Program-made: the position numbers and the translations under genes | Assembly (NCBI GenBank): GCA_945865405.1 | Contig: CAMBDS010000001.1 | Coordinates: forward strand, 124,001 to 188,000 | DNA length: 64,000 nt | Source: Caldithrix abyssi DSM 13497 | Lineage (GTDB): Bacteria; Electryoneota; AABM5-125-24; Hatepunaeales; Hatepunaeaceae | Direction: 5' to 3' | The notes under the pieces: generated by a model | Databases searched by the model: none | The model's input: the letters and a program-made list of their open reading frames with translations, nothing else | What the model was told of the DNA's origin: nothing | Part shown: positions 40,228 through 48,263 of the stretch, piece after piece | Position numbering within the stretch: the stretch's first letter is position 1 | Layout: every line of letters starts with the position of its first letter

Positions 40228-41475
40228 CTAAATACTGCCTTCTCTTTGTGTGCCAAGTGTTTCTGATTCATACGCAATCTCGCCGTGCAACGAGAGATCA
40301 AGCCCAGTCTCTTCCTCCGACTCTGAGGTGCGGACAGGAGTGACTAAATCGATACCCTTCAGCATCAACCAGGTGAACCCGAACGCATAAATAGAAGAAA
40401 CCACTACGGCTACAAGTTGAATGACGAAGAAGCTTGCGTTGCCTTTTAGTAGTCCGTCAGCTCCCGCAGCGTTAACCCCTTTGTCGGCAAGAATCCCGAG
40501 CAGGATGATGCCGATCATTCCGCCAACCCCATGAACTCCCCAGACATCCAACGCATCGTCCCAGCCGAGTTTGTTCTTCAGATTGACAGCGTAGTAGCAG
40601 ATCGCTCCAGCCAGAATGCCGATTATTGCGGCACTCGTTGGCGTTACGAATCCGGCACAGGGAGTAATTGTTGCAAGGCCTGCAACTGCTCCCGTTAAAA
40701 AGCCGAGAAATTTGGGCTTTTTCTCGCTCATCCATGCAAGGAATAACCAGGTTGGTCCGGCAAATGAAGCAGCGATGTCAGTGTTCAAAAATGCGAGCCC
40801 GGTGACGCCATCGACGGCGAGCTGGCTCCCGGCATTGAAGCCGTACCAGCCGAACCAGAGCAACCCGGTCCCCAACGCTACCAACGGGATGCTGTGAGGA
40901 ACCGCATCTCCGACGCGCCTCCGACCAACAAACAGTACCGATGCCAAGGCTGCCATTCCGGCGATATTATGGACGACAATTCCGCCTGCGAAGTCAAGAA
41001 CTCCCATCTTGGCGAGTAACCCATTTCCCCAGATCATGTGGACGAACGGGAAATAGACAAATGTCAGCCACGCCACGAGAAATATTAGATATGCAGGGAA
41101 TTTTACCCGGTTGGAGAATGCACCGGTGATGAGCGCCGGAGTGATGATGGCAAACATCATCTGATAAGCCATAAATACGAACTCCGGTATATTCCCCTGA
41201 CCAAAGGAACATACTGAATTGAGCGTGACCCCAATCAGAAAAGCTTTGTCAAGGTTTCCGATTATGCCGCCTTCACCACCACTAAAGCAGAGCGAGTAAC
41301 CGTATGCCCACCAGATAATCGTCGTGATACCCATCGAGACGAACGACTGAATCATAATCGTCAAAACGTTCTTTCGGCCAACAAGTCCGCCGTAGAAAAA
41401 GGCGAGACCTGGCGTCATCAACATCACCAGACTGGATGCGATCAGCATGAACGCTGTATTACCTGTATCGAACAC
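40228..41475 (-). CDS. amt: Ammonium transporter
   Basis: Amt proteins form trimeric channels for ammonium. Eleven hydrophobic helices can be followed from FDTGNTAFMLIASSLVMLMTPGLAFFYGGLV, with the family motifs FVFMAYQMMFAIITPALI, DFAGGIVVHNIAG, WFGWYGFNAGS and WGVHGVGGMIG. A GTG start at 41475 follows a strong AAAGGAGG site. There is no PII (glnK) gene next to it, and I found no convincing sigma-54 site upstream. The 17-base gap to the ACP gene suggests cotranscription although the functions differ. Confidence 0.93.
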   Translation of the reverse strand: MFDTGNTAFMLIASSLVMLMTPGLAFFYGGLVGRKNVLTIMIQSFVSMGITTIIWWAYGYSLCFSGGEGGIIGNLDKAFLIGVTLNSVCSFGQGNIPEFVFMAYQMMFAIITPALITGAFSNRVKFPAYLIFLVAWLTFVYFPFVHMIWGNGLLAKMGVLDFAGGIVVHNIAGMAALASVLFVGRRRVGDAVPHSIPLVALGTGLLWFGWYGFNAGSQLAVDGVTGLAFLNTDIAASFAGPTWLFLAWMSEKKPKFLGFLTGAVAGLATITPCAGFVTPTSAAIIGILAGAICYYAVNLKNKLGWDDALDVWGVHGVGGMIGIILLGILADKGVNAAGADGLLKGNASFFVIQLVAVVVSSIYAFGFTWLMLKGIDLVTPVRTSESEEETGLDLSLHGEIAYESETLGTQREGSI

Positions 41476-41749
41476 TGTGAACCTCCTTTGTGATTATTGG
41501 AGTCGGGTGAGTTTCGATTGAATTATGTGGTTGCTGTGACTCTTGAGTAATTTTTCAACCTTCAATCTAACAATCAAATGTGGGTAGCGCAAATGCTATC
41601 AGATAATCTTAACGGGATGTATTGGGAGATCACCCCTCCAAAACCACTACCGCCCCGGCTGTTGCCATCTACGTCGAGATACTGGTGCTTGCCGGAATTA
41701 AGTAGCAATTTTGAGTTTGTGATCGCAAAATAAGTTTGGGCAGGATTCA
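41476..41749. other. Intergenic region upstream of amt
   Basis: The region carries the amt ribosome-binding site near 41481-41488 and the duplicated acpS 3' tail at 41630-41668. Nothing else is recognisable. I saw no consensus promoter; a weak one may exist in the A+T-rich part near 41520-41580. Confidence 0.5.
41630..41668 (-). pseudogene. Duplicated 3' tail of acpS
   Basis: The minus strand reads MATAGAVVVLEG then TGA, matching the end of AcpS (STAGAVVILEG). Twenty-six of 27 bases are identical to 42304-42330. It is downstream of the lipoprotein gene, so that gene is bracketed by two acpS ends. Confidence 0.75.
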
Positions 41750-42244
41750 CTATTGAGCAATTTTGTCGCTGAACTCGATGTAAGAATCGCGGCCAAAATT
41801 TAGTTTACCCTTATTCACACCAATGGGCCAATATCCAATTTTTGGTGTTGCCGGGAGACTCCAGCGTAGCACGTTAGCAATAATTGCTTTCTCCTCCAAT
41901 ACAACCTGATAGTTGCGAGTTGGATCAAAATTAACTGTCCATTGAATATTCGAGCGATTTGTGCGCTCTCCTCTCGTTCCGTCGAGAATCACAAAATCGG
42001 GTTGGTTACTTCGAATTGTCTTTCCGTCTTCACGAATTGTAACCTCTATTTTGAGCGGATTTCCGAATGTGCTGAGATTAAAGTCCTCCGCTCCAAATTG
42101 TACACGCAATAGCTTAACAACATGAATTGCTGCTATTCTTGGGCGAGTGGGATCATTTTTTTCGATTTCTTCTTTGCCATTTTTACACGCAAAGCCAAGA
42201 AACGAAAAACAGACGAGTACTAAGATTCGGAGTGCGGTTTTCAT
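41750..42244 (-). CDS. Hypothetical lipoprotein
   Basis: From ATG 42244 the product begins MKTALRILVLVCFSFLGFAC, a lipoprotein signal with lipobox GFAC. The mature part (about 145 residues) is hydrophilic and beta-rich (IHVVKLLRVQFGAEDFNLSTFG, NIQWTVNFDPTRNYQVVLEE) with no family I recognise. The 21 residues preceding this ATG in the ORF track are not a signal sequence. The gene sits between acpS and a duplicated acpS tail, suggesting that it arrived as a cassette. Its base composition is A+T-richer than acpS. Confidence 0.65.
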   Translation of the reverse strand: MKTALRILVLVCFSFLGFACKNGKEEIEKNDPTRPRIAAIHVVKLLRVQFGAEDFNLSTFGNPLKIEVTIREDGKTIRSNQPDFVILDGTRGERTNRSNIQWTVNFDPTRNYQVVLEEKAIIANVLRWSLPATPKIGYWPIGVNKGKLNFGRDSYIEFSDKIAQ

Positions 42245-42303
42245 TGTATCCCCGATTTTGTTTTTGTTAAGTGATCGATTAATCGAACGATAATATACGC
42301 TTC

Positions 42304-42669
42304 TCACCCCTCCAAAATCACTACCGCCCCTGCGGTCGAGCCGGTATGCGTCAGCGAGAGATGTACCCTTGAAATACTCAACCCTCCAATGATAATAACC
42401 TCAATGCCCGTGACGCGAAGGCTCGGATTACCAGCATCATCAAGCACCACCTCGATAAGTACAAACTCGCCGGGAGTGCGTGCGCCGGTACCGATAGCCT
42501 TGAAGAACGCCTCCTTGGCGGCAAAGCGTGCGGCAAGGTGTCGCTCGGGATAACGCTTCCCGTAACAATATCTGAGCTCACTGTGTGTGAAGGGGCAACT
42601 CTTCGCACCATCCTGATAATCCCGAAATCTTTCGACTTCGATCAGGTCGATACCGACTCCGATAATCAT
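42304..42669 (-). CDS. acpS: Holo-[acyl-carrier-protein] synthase
   Basis: AcpS transfers 4'-phosphopantetheine from CoA to the serine of ACP. The 121-residue trimeric-type enzyme shows IGVGIDLIEVERF, HLAARFAAKEAFFKAIGTG and VHLSLTHTGSTAGAVVILEG, with the Mg2+-binding Asp and Glu in place. It could charge the ACP encoded at 39956. Its last 27 bases are duplicated beyond the neighbouring lipoprotein gene. Confidence 0.93.
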   Translation of the reverse strand: MIIGVGIDLIEVERFRDYQDGAKSCPFTHSELRYCYGKRYPERHLAARFAAKEAFFKAIGTGARTPGEFVLIEVVLDDAGNPSLRVTGIEVIIIGGLSISRVHLSLTHTGSTAGAVVILEG

Positions 42670-42716
42670 CTTCTCTCCTTAACGAGTTTGGCTTCGTGAT
42701 TCACGCGGCGAATCTA

Positions 42717-42908
42717 TTAGACACTCGGAACACCGCCCCGCGTGAACGCATAGTACAACACATAGAGCCAGCTAAGGATCCCGTGAAAGATCGCCCAGAG
42801 GATCGAATGCGACCGCTCCCATGAGAGGATCATCGCCAGAGCAGATCCCATCGAGATGCCGCTGGAGAAGAAACAACCGCTCCGTTTTTCCCACATAATT
42901 TTTTCCAT
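42717..42908 (-). CDS. Small conserved membrane protein
   Basis: A 63-residue protein with one or two hydrophobic helices (MGSALAMILSWERSHSILWAIFHGILSWLYVLYYAF). The pattern ISxGSALAMxxSWxxxxSILWAIxHGxLxWxYVxYY resembles short proteins I associate with Bacteroidetes-type genomes. Its role is unknown. MWEKRSG, four codons in, is an alternative start. Confidence 0.55.
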   Translation of the reverse strand: MEKIMWEKRSGCFFSSGISMGSALAMILSWERSHSILWAIFHGILSWLYVLYYAFTRGGVPSV

Positions 42909-42928
42909 TAATTTTGTTTATCCCTGCC

Positions 42929-43588
42929 TTAAGTAGTTGATCGATCCCATTCCGATCCGGTATTCCCAGCCTTCCCGACTGCCTTCGCATCGAGAGTGCC
43001 GCTGGCTTCAAGGAGTGCGTCATGCACAAGACTACCGATTGTTTTTGCACTGCTATCTAACTCTTTGCCATCCAACGGCAGTCCGATTCCGTGGTGTTCG
43101 AGTAAGAATTGAGCCTTGGCGTAAGGCACGTTCAACCGCTTGGCAATGCGGGTAAGGTCAGCATGTTTCTTTACCGCTTCTTCAACCTGTTCACGAGTCC
43201 TGTTTACTATTTGTGCCGGTTTTATCCTAAGCGACTGGAGCCGGGCGTAGGCCGTCGCCATTCCGGTCCCCCAGATTTCGGCGGCTTCTTTAACAGTCGG
43301 TGGTTTTTCGCCGAGCATTCTCCGCCATTCCTCACGTTTGATTTCGAAATCGGTGATGATGTTGAACTCTACGGACAACTGCCGGGCGTATTCCCGCGTT
43401 ACCCCCAAGTTCTGTGCTGCTTCAGTCACTGATTTCGCGCCAGTGAAGCCTTGCACTACTTTCAACATGCGGTCAAGAGCCTTTTGGTGTTTACTGATTT
43501 TCTTGTTGATTGCGTCTAAGTTCAATTGCGATTTACTCGTGTTTCGTTTTGCTAAAAAATGTGTCCACCAGCCGCCCATCTTCATCAT
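42929..43588 (-). CDS. Hypothetical protein with several helix-turn-helix-like segments
   Basis: No family recognised. Three segments look like helix-turn-helix units: SVTEAAQNLGVTREYARQL, TVKEAAEIWGTGMATAYARL and DLTRIAKRLNVPYAKAQFLL. A basic helical N-terminus (AINKKISKHQKALDRMLKVV) precedes them. The product might be a DNA-binding regulator. I start at ATG 43588, dropping 16 residues of the ORF track that look random. Confidence 0.55.
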   Translation of the reverse strand: MMKMGGWWTHFLAKRNTSKSQLNLDAINKKISKHQKALDRMLKVVQGFTGAKSVTEAAQNLGVTREYARQLSVEFNIITDFEIKREEWRRMLGEKPPTVKEAAEIWGTGMATAYARLQSLRIKPAQIVNRTREQVEEAVKKHADLTRIAKRLNVPYAKAQFLLEHHGIGLPLDGKELDSSAKTIGSLVHDALLEASGTLDAKAVGKAGNTGSEWDRSTT

Positions 43589-43877
43589 TGCCAACCTTGC
43601 CAACGAAGCGGGTTGACTTGCCCGGAGGCGCAACAAACTGGCATGCAGTCGGGACAGGGCCTCCGCCGATGGTGAGTGATTGGGCGACGTCGCCCTATTT
43701 GCCTTTGTCTGGAAAAGGCTTCAAAATTGAGAGATAGTCGGCACAACAATGCCCGAACCCGAGGATATCTTCCTTTTGAGTAACTGACATCGATCCGATT
43801 TGGGAGATTGTCCTGATCGAGATCGTGCTTCCCAGAGGTTTGAGCCAAAATTCGTTCGCTATTCGTGACCGGAAAAC

Positions 43878-43906
43878 TTGACTCTGGGCGATAATCTAAG
43901 TATAAT
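43878..43906 (+). promoter_or_regulatory. Near-consensus sigma-70-type promoter
   Basis: TTGACT at 43878-43883, a 17-base spacer and a perfect TATAAT at 43901-43906 lie about 50 bases before ATG 43957. An AAGGAG site (43943-43948) sits eight bases before the ATG. This should be a strong constitutive promoter. Confidence 0.85.
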
Positions 43907-43956
43907 ACTTTATTGCTGAAAATCCCAGAAATCTGACCATCGAAGGAGCCTCTAAA

Positions 43957-46900
43957 ATGCGCCCGCTTATTATTATCGCCACAGTTGTAACACTGGCCAC
44001 AACTCCCGCGCTGTTTGGCCGTGTGATCAATGTCCCTGATGACTTCGAGACAATTCAGGCGGCAATCGACGATGCCGCAGTGGATGAAGTCGATACAGTG
44101 ATGCTCGCAGACGGTAACTATCGCGGAGCAGGTAACACCAACCTTGCGATCAACCGCGAATTGGTGCTGACGTCCGAAAATGGCGCACTCGAGACTACTA
44201 TTGACTGTGAAGGCGCAGAAGATTCACGGACAATTTTCGCCACGACATCGGTAACAATTTCGGGATTAACACTGACTAACGCAACGATCAATGGCCTGAG
44301 AGTCGAAAACGCGCAACGAATGTTGATCGAGGACTGCCGGTTTATCGCCAATGAGGGGAGCTATGCCCAGCAATCAGGTGGTGGAATTCAGCTTCGGACA
44401 TGCGTCGGTACAATCCGAAACTGCACCTTCGAAGGCAACACAAATATCGGTTCGGGTGGAGGGATAGTCTTCAACACTTCTCAAGTTTCGGTTGAGGGCT
44501 GTTTTTTCATCGATAACCACGTCGAACGCTTCGGTGGTGCATTGTTGATTACTAATGCCAGTACTGTTGAGGTTTTTAACAGCCTTTTTGAAAGAAACAC
44601 CTCAGGAATTGATGGCGGGGCAGTGGCGCATTCGCTTGCTTCGAACAGCACAATCTCATTTTGCACCTTTATTGACAATGTTGCCACCGGTATCGGTGGT
44701 GGACTTTATAAGGGCTCAAATTCTAATCCGACAGTGATCAACTCGATATTTTGGGGAAATCAGGCAGAGCGGGGAGATCAACTTGGTGAAAACATCCCTG
44801 AGAATGGCGGGAATATCGCAATCAGTTACTGCATTGTCGAGGGTGGTCCAGATGGCGGTGACGGGAACGGCGCAGGAGCTTGGGATGGCGATGAATTGAT
44901 CGACGAAGACCCGATGCTGACTGATGGCCGTGAACCGATCTGGGGAATGAACGGTTACTATCTCGACCAGGGTGAGAGCCCGGCGGTTGACGCTGGTTCG
45001 GGCGAGGCAGATGATCTTGGGGTCGGGGGGCTGATGACCAACCCCGAATTGCGGGTCGATACTGATCGAGCTGACCTCGGCTTTCATTACTGGATCGGTT
45101 GGTACAACATTTTCGGCAGGCTCTACGGTCGTGTGCTTGACCTTGAGGATAACTCGCCACTTGAAGGCGTCCGGGTCAGCACATCCCTTAATCAGGCGAC
45201 TATCACTGACGAGGATGGCAATTGGGAGATCGCCCAGGCTCATATCGGGTTGTTCGACGTTGCCGCCAGTCTCGCATACTACCACACCTCCAGAGTCGAA
45301 GATCAGGAGTTGGCAGAAGATGACGAGCTTGAGCTGATAATACGCCTTGCCCATCCCGAATTTCGTGTCGATGCAGAACAACTTGCGGCCGAAATCGGCT
45401 TGGATGATACCGCTTATGTTTCGTTTAATCTCTACAATGACGGGAACGGGCCGGTAAGATGGAGTTCCTACACCAAACTTCGGGATGAAGATAACCTTCC
45501 GCCTTGGGACGCTCTCCAGACATATCCCGCAGGTGACGAAGTCGGGGATACGAGAATAACTGGCGTAGCGTTCGATGGGGAAAATTATTACATATCAGGA
45601 GCTGACGGGAACGCACCCAGCAAGATTTATGTGCTCGACGCGGAAGGCAACCAGACCGGCGAGTTCCTTCAGCCCGGCTCGGCGCGTTTCGGGATGAGAG
45701 ATTTGGCGTGGGATGGGGAGTTGCTGTGGGGTATTTCTGATGCTGATGTTATCGGCTTCACGACAGATGGCGATTCGATAACCTCATTTCAAGTTCCCGA
45801 AGACCCAAGCTACAACATAACCTATGACTACGACAACGAACTTTATTGGGTCAGTTCCACCACCAGGGATTTTTTCAGTTATGACCGCGATGGAAATCAA
45901 GTCTCAAGCGTCGCTCATGGCGCAATTAGAAGCTACGGACTTGCCTATCGTGCAGATGACCCGGACGGCGCAACAATTTATGTTCACGGCAATACAGCTC
46001 AAGACCCCGGGCCACAAGTCTTCAAAGTCAATCCGACTACCGGGGAAATAACCCAATTAGTTGTCTTGACTGACAAACTTCCGGCTAATGCAGGTGCAGA
46101 GGGTATTGAAATTATCGATGGACTTGACCCTTATGCATCATCCATGCTGGCAATCTACAACTGTGCTGACGGCGACTTGTTCAAGATCTGGCGCCTCAAT
46201 GTCCGGGATAGTTGGTCGCAGATAGAGCCTTCTGAGGGTGTGATCGAGGGTGGGGAGTCGGTGGAAGTCAACCTGCGGATGATTTCGAAAGGCTTCGACG
46301 AGGGTATATTCCAGGCTGAAGCGCACTTTGCCTTCGACGCAAGAGGCGACAGCCTGATAGTACCAATCGAAATGCAAGTAGTGGCTGGCGATGTTCACGC
46401 AATCAGAACAATCCAAATGCCGGGTGGCTGGAGCCTTGTTTCGACACACGTTCAGCCAGATAATGCCGACATTGAGTCGATTATGCAACCTCTGCTTGAT
46501 TCCGGTAAGTTGCTCTTTATGAAGGACACAGAAGGGCACATTTACGCGCCACGCATCGAAAATCCTTTCAATAATATCCAACCATGGGACGTTGTGAAGG
46601 CCTACTGGATCAAGCTTAACAGACCCGGAGAACTTCAGATCGAAGGCGTCACAGTACAGTCAGACTTGCCGATAGGACTAAATCGAGGTTGGAACGGAGT
46701 CGCCTACCTGCCGAGGGTTGTGATGGACCCGAGTCGGGCTGTTGGTGGGATTGCAGGGGTTCTGGAGGTCGTCAGGGATGGTATGGGTAATTTCATGTTG
46801 CCGCGCTACAACTTCAGCAATCTTCCACCCTGTCGCCACGGATCGGGATATTTGATCCGGGTCAGCGAAGCGACTGAATTGATCTGGGGAGCAGTACCAC

Positions 46901-47532
46901 AGAACGATTTCGTTCTCGCTCCAACGAGAATCGAAAGGGTTCCTGAACTCTTCGAGGTTCCTCAGCCGAGCGGATTCACCATGTCGCTTTTGATTCTTGC
47001 TGAGGGTCGGGACGGAGACGAGATTGCCGTCCTGAATGGAGGGGTAATTGTGGGCGGAGGGGAGATTGTGGACGGAATGTGTGGAATCGCGATAGTTGGC
47101 GACGATCCTTTAACTCATGAAATTGAAGGAGCTTCCAGCGGAAAACTCACTCTCGTTAAGTATGGAGCCTACACTCCAGAACTCCTTACTCCCCACATCC
47201 TTGAAGGCGATCTAACCTATTCAAACGACGGAATAACGGTAGCAGAATTACCAAAAGCTAATTTACCTGTTAATTCCTTATTGGTAAACGCATTTCCAAA
47301 CCCGTTCAACTCTACAACTTCAGTAAAAGTCTCTATCCCCACCAATGAAGTCGTTAATATTGCTATGTTTGACGTTGCCGGACGGCTGATTTCTGAGGTG
47401 TATTCTGGGAATTTGGAAGCTGGCCAGCATCAGTTTACTATCAATGGCGGTGAGTTGTCATCAGGTATTTATTTCCTGAAGTTAAAAAGCGGTTCAGCTG
47501 AGGTGACAACCCGCCTATTGCTGATGAGATAA
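43957..47532 (+). CDS. Giant secreted beta-helix protein with T9SS sorting domain
   Basis: A signal peptide (IIIATVVTLATTPALFG) leads into a right-handed parallel beta-helix of the pectate-lyase/NosD kind (INVPDDFETIQAAIDDAA, then many NCTFEGNTNIGSGGGI-type coils) to about residue 330. A carboxypeptidase-regulatory-like domain follows (GRLYGRVLDLEDNSPLEGVRV). A middle region (about 470-760) looks like a six-bladed propeller, and the end is a T9SS-type domain (VNAFPNPFNSTTSVKVSI, FDVAGRLISEV). It is 1191 residues long. It could bind or degrade polysaccharide, but no lyase active site is evident. Confidence 0.85.
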   Translation: MRPLIIIATVVTLATTPALFGRVINVPDDFETIQAAIDDAAVDEVDTVMLADGNYRGAGNTNLAINRELVLTSENGALETTIDCEGAEDSRTIFATTSVTISGLTLTNATINGLRVENAQRMLIEDCRFIANEGSYAQQSGGGIQLRTCVGTIRNCTFEGNTNIGSGGGIVFNTSQVSVEGCFFIDNHVERFGGALLITNASTVEVFNSLFERNTSGIDGGAVAHSLASNSTISFCTFIDNVATGIGGGLYKGSNSNPTVINSIFWGNQAERGDQLGENIPENGGNIAISYCIVEGGPDGGDGNGAGAWDGDELIDEDPMLTDGREPIWGMNGYYLDQGESPAVDAGSGEADDLGVGGLMTNPELRVDTDRADLGFHYWIGWYNIFGRLYGRVLDLEDNSPLEGVRVSTSLNQATITDEDGNWEIAQAHIGLFDVAASLAYYHTSRVEDQELAEDDELELIIRLAHPEFRVDAEQLAAEIGLDDTAYVSFNLYNDGNGPVRWSSYTKLRDEDNLPPWDALQTYPAGDEVGDTRITGVAFDGENYYISGADGNAPSKIYVLDAEGNQTGEFLQPGSARFGMRDLAWDGELLWGISDADVIGFTTDGDSITSFQVPEDPSYNITYDYDNELYWVSSTTRDFFSYDRDGNQVSSVAHGAIRSYGLAYRADDPDGATIYVHGNTAQDPGPQVFKVNPTTGEITQLVVLTDKLPANAGAEGIEIIDGLDPYASSMLAIYNCADGDLFKIWRLNVRDSWSQIEPSEGVIEGGESVEVNLRMISKGFDEGIFQAEAHFAFDARGDSLIVPIEMQVVAGDVHAIRTIQMPGGWSLVSTHVQPDNADIESIMQPLLDSGKLLFMKDTEGHIYAPRIENPFNNIQPWDVVKAYWIKLNRPGELQIEGVTVQSDLPIGLNRGWNGVAYLPRVVMDPSRAVGGIAGVLEVVRDGMGNFMLPRYNFSNLPPCRHGSGYLIRVSEATELIWGAVPQNDFVLAPTRIERVPELFEVPQPSGFTMSLLILAEGRDGDEIAVLNGGVIVGGGEIVDGMCGIAIVGDDPLTHEIEGASSGKLTLVKYGAYTPELLTPHILEGDLTYSNDGITVAELPKANLPVNSLLVNAFPNPFNSTTSVKVSIPTNEVVNIAMFDVAGRLISEVYSGNLEAGQHQFTINGGELSSGIYFLKLKSGSAEVTTRLLLMR

Positions 47533-47607
47533 TTGATTTACTGATATTTGAGATCGTAGGGGTGCAACGCGATGCACCCCTACTTTTTGCGTGAAAATTA
47601 CGTATAT

Positions 47608-47613
47608 TATAAT
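47608..47613 (+). promoter_or_regulatory. Possible -10 box for ssrA
   Basis: TATAAT lies 60 bases before the mature tmRNA 5' end, in an A+T-rich stretch. A weak TTTTGC is 17 bases upstream. A leader of about 50 bases would be removed by RNase P. Confidence 0.4.
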
Positions 47614-47672
47614 GAGTCGGTAGTAGTATCCGATTTGATTGCACTTTGCACTCTGCATTTTGTACGTCTTAT

Positions 47673-48032
47673 GGGGACGATTGGTTTCGACGGGGACAAG
47701 TCGGAATCTTGATCTGCAAGCCGGGGATTTCGGTAGCCTCGTTAAAAAAACTGAAAAATTTAAGTGCCAACGATAACTACTCGTACGCACTCGCAGCTTA
47801 ACTTAGAATAAGCTGCACGCTTTCCTGACTTTGGCTGTCGGGTCTTGAAGGCAACAACAGACGGTCGGGTCTCTGCTCAAGCTTTTGGGGCAGGGATGGG
47901 ATTAAGTAAGGCTGGGTCGTCTTCGAGCGTGCCTGTTCGCGCGGAGAAGGCCGAGAAAAAATAGATAGGATAAGCTTGTAGACGGTCTTGAGGCCGTGTT
48001 TCCGGACCCGGGTTCGATTCCCGGCGTCTCCA
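47673..48032 (+). ncRNA. ssrA: tmRNA (SsrA)
   Basis: The 5' end GGGGACG...GGTTTCGACGGGG and the 3' end GACCCGGGTTCGATTCCCGGCGTCTCC form the tRNA-like acceptor and T arms (GGGGACG pairs with CGTCTCC, one G-U). The resume codon GCC at 47766 opens the tag reading frame ANDNYSYALAA, which stops at TAA 47799-47801. This is a one-piece tmRNA rescuing stalled ribosomes and marking products for ClpXP, whose genes are also here. The 3' CCA is not encoded (CAA follows the discriminator A). Confidence 0.96.
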
Positions 48033-48036
48033 CAAA

Positions 48037-48083
48037 ATGCCCGTAAGTTCTTGACATTAGGACTTATGGGCATCTTCTTTTTG
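48037..48083 (+). terminator. Rho-independent terminator of ssrA
   Basis: ATGCCC-GTAAGT pairs with ACTTAT-GGGCAT around a 13-base loop and is followed by CTTCTTTTTG. It lies directly after the mature tmRNA end. Confidence 0.85.
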
Positions 48084-48094
48084 TATTGGGATTA

Positions 48095-48118
48095 GAGCGG
48101 ACTAAAAGTCCGCCCTCC
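48095..48118. repeat. GAGCGGACTAAAAGTCCGCC element
   Basis: The GGCGGACT-AAAA-AGTCCGCC hairpin is also found at 61201 and, with a TTTT loop, at 19325. It lies between two terminators. Confidence 0.8.
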
Positions 48119-48140
48119 GGGAGGTTGGGTCGAATTAAAG

Positions 48141-48179
48141 AAAAGCCGCCACACTGAAGAGTCAGTATGGCGGCTTTTT
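48141..48179. terminator. Bidirectional Rho-independent terminator
   Basis: A 15-bp stem AAAAGCCGCCA.ACTG / CAGT.TGGCGGCTTTT is flanked by A and T runs on both sides, so it can end both ssrA read-through and the minus-strand TonB-receptor operon. Confidence 0.8.
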
Positions 48180-48263
48180 ATTGAAGTTACAACCGGGATT
48201 GACTGTCGTTTTTGAAGCCTTGCTCCTTGCGAACAATCAGAGCAAAGCGAACAGAACTTTGCG

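Noticed and set aside
41476-41749. Sigma-54 promoter for amt
   Set aside because: I looked for GG-N10-GC spacing on the minus strand and found no convincing match.
43585-43848. 87-residue minus-strand ORF
   Set aside because: Low-complexity Arg-rich sequence overlapping the start of the helix-turn-helix gene, with no ribosome-binding site.
47798-48073. 91-residue minus-strand ORF
   Set aside because: It overlaps the tmRNA gene and its terminator; a structured RNA on the other strand explains it.
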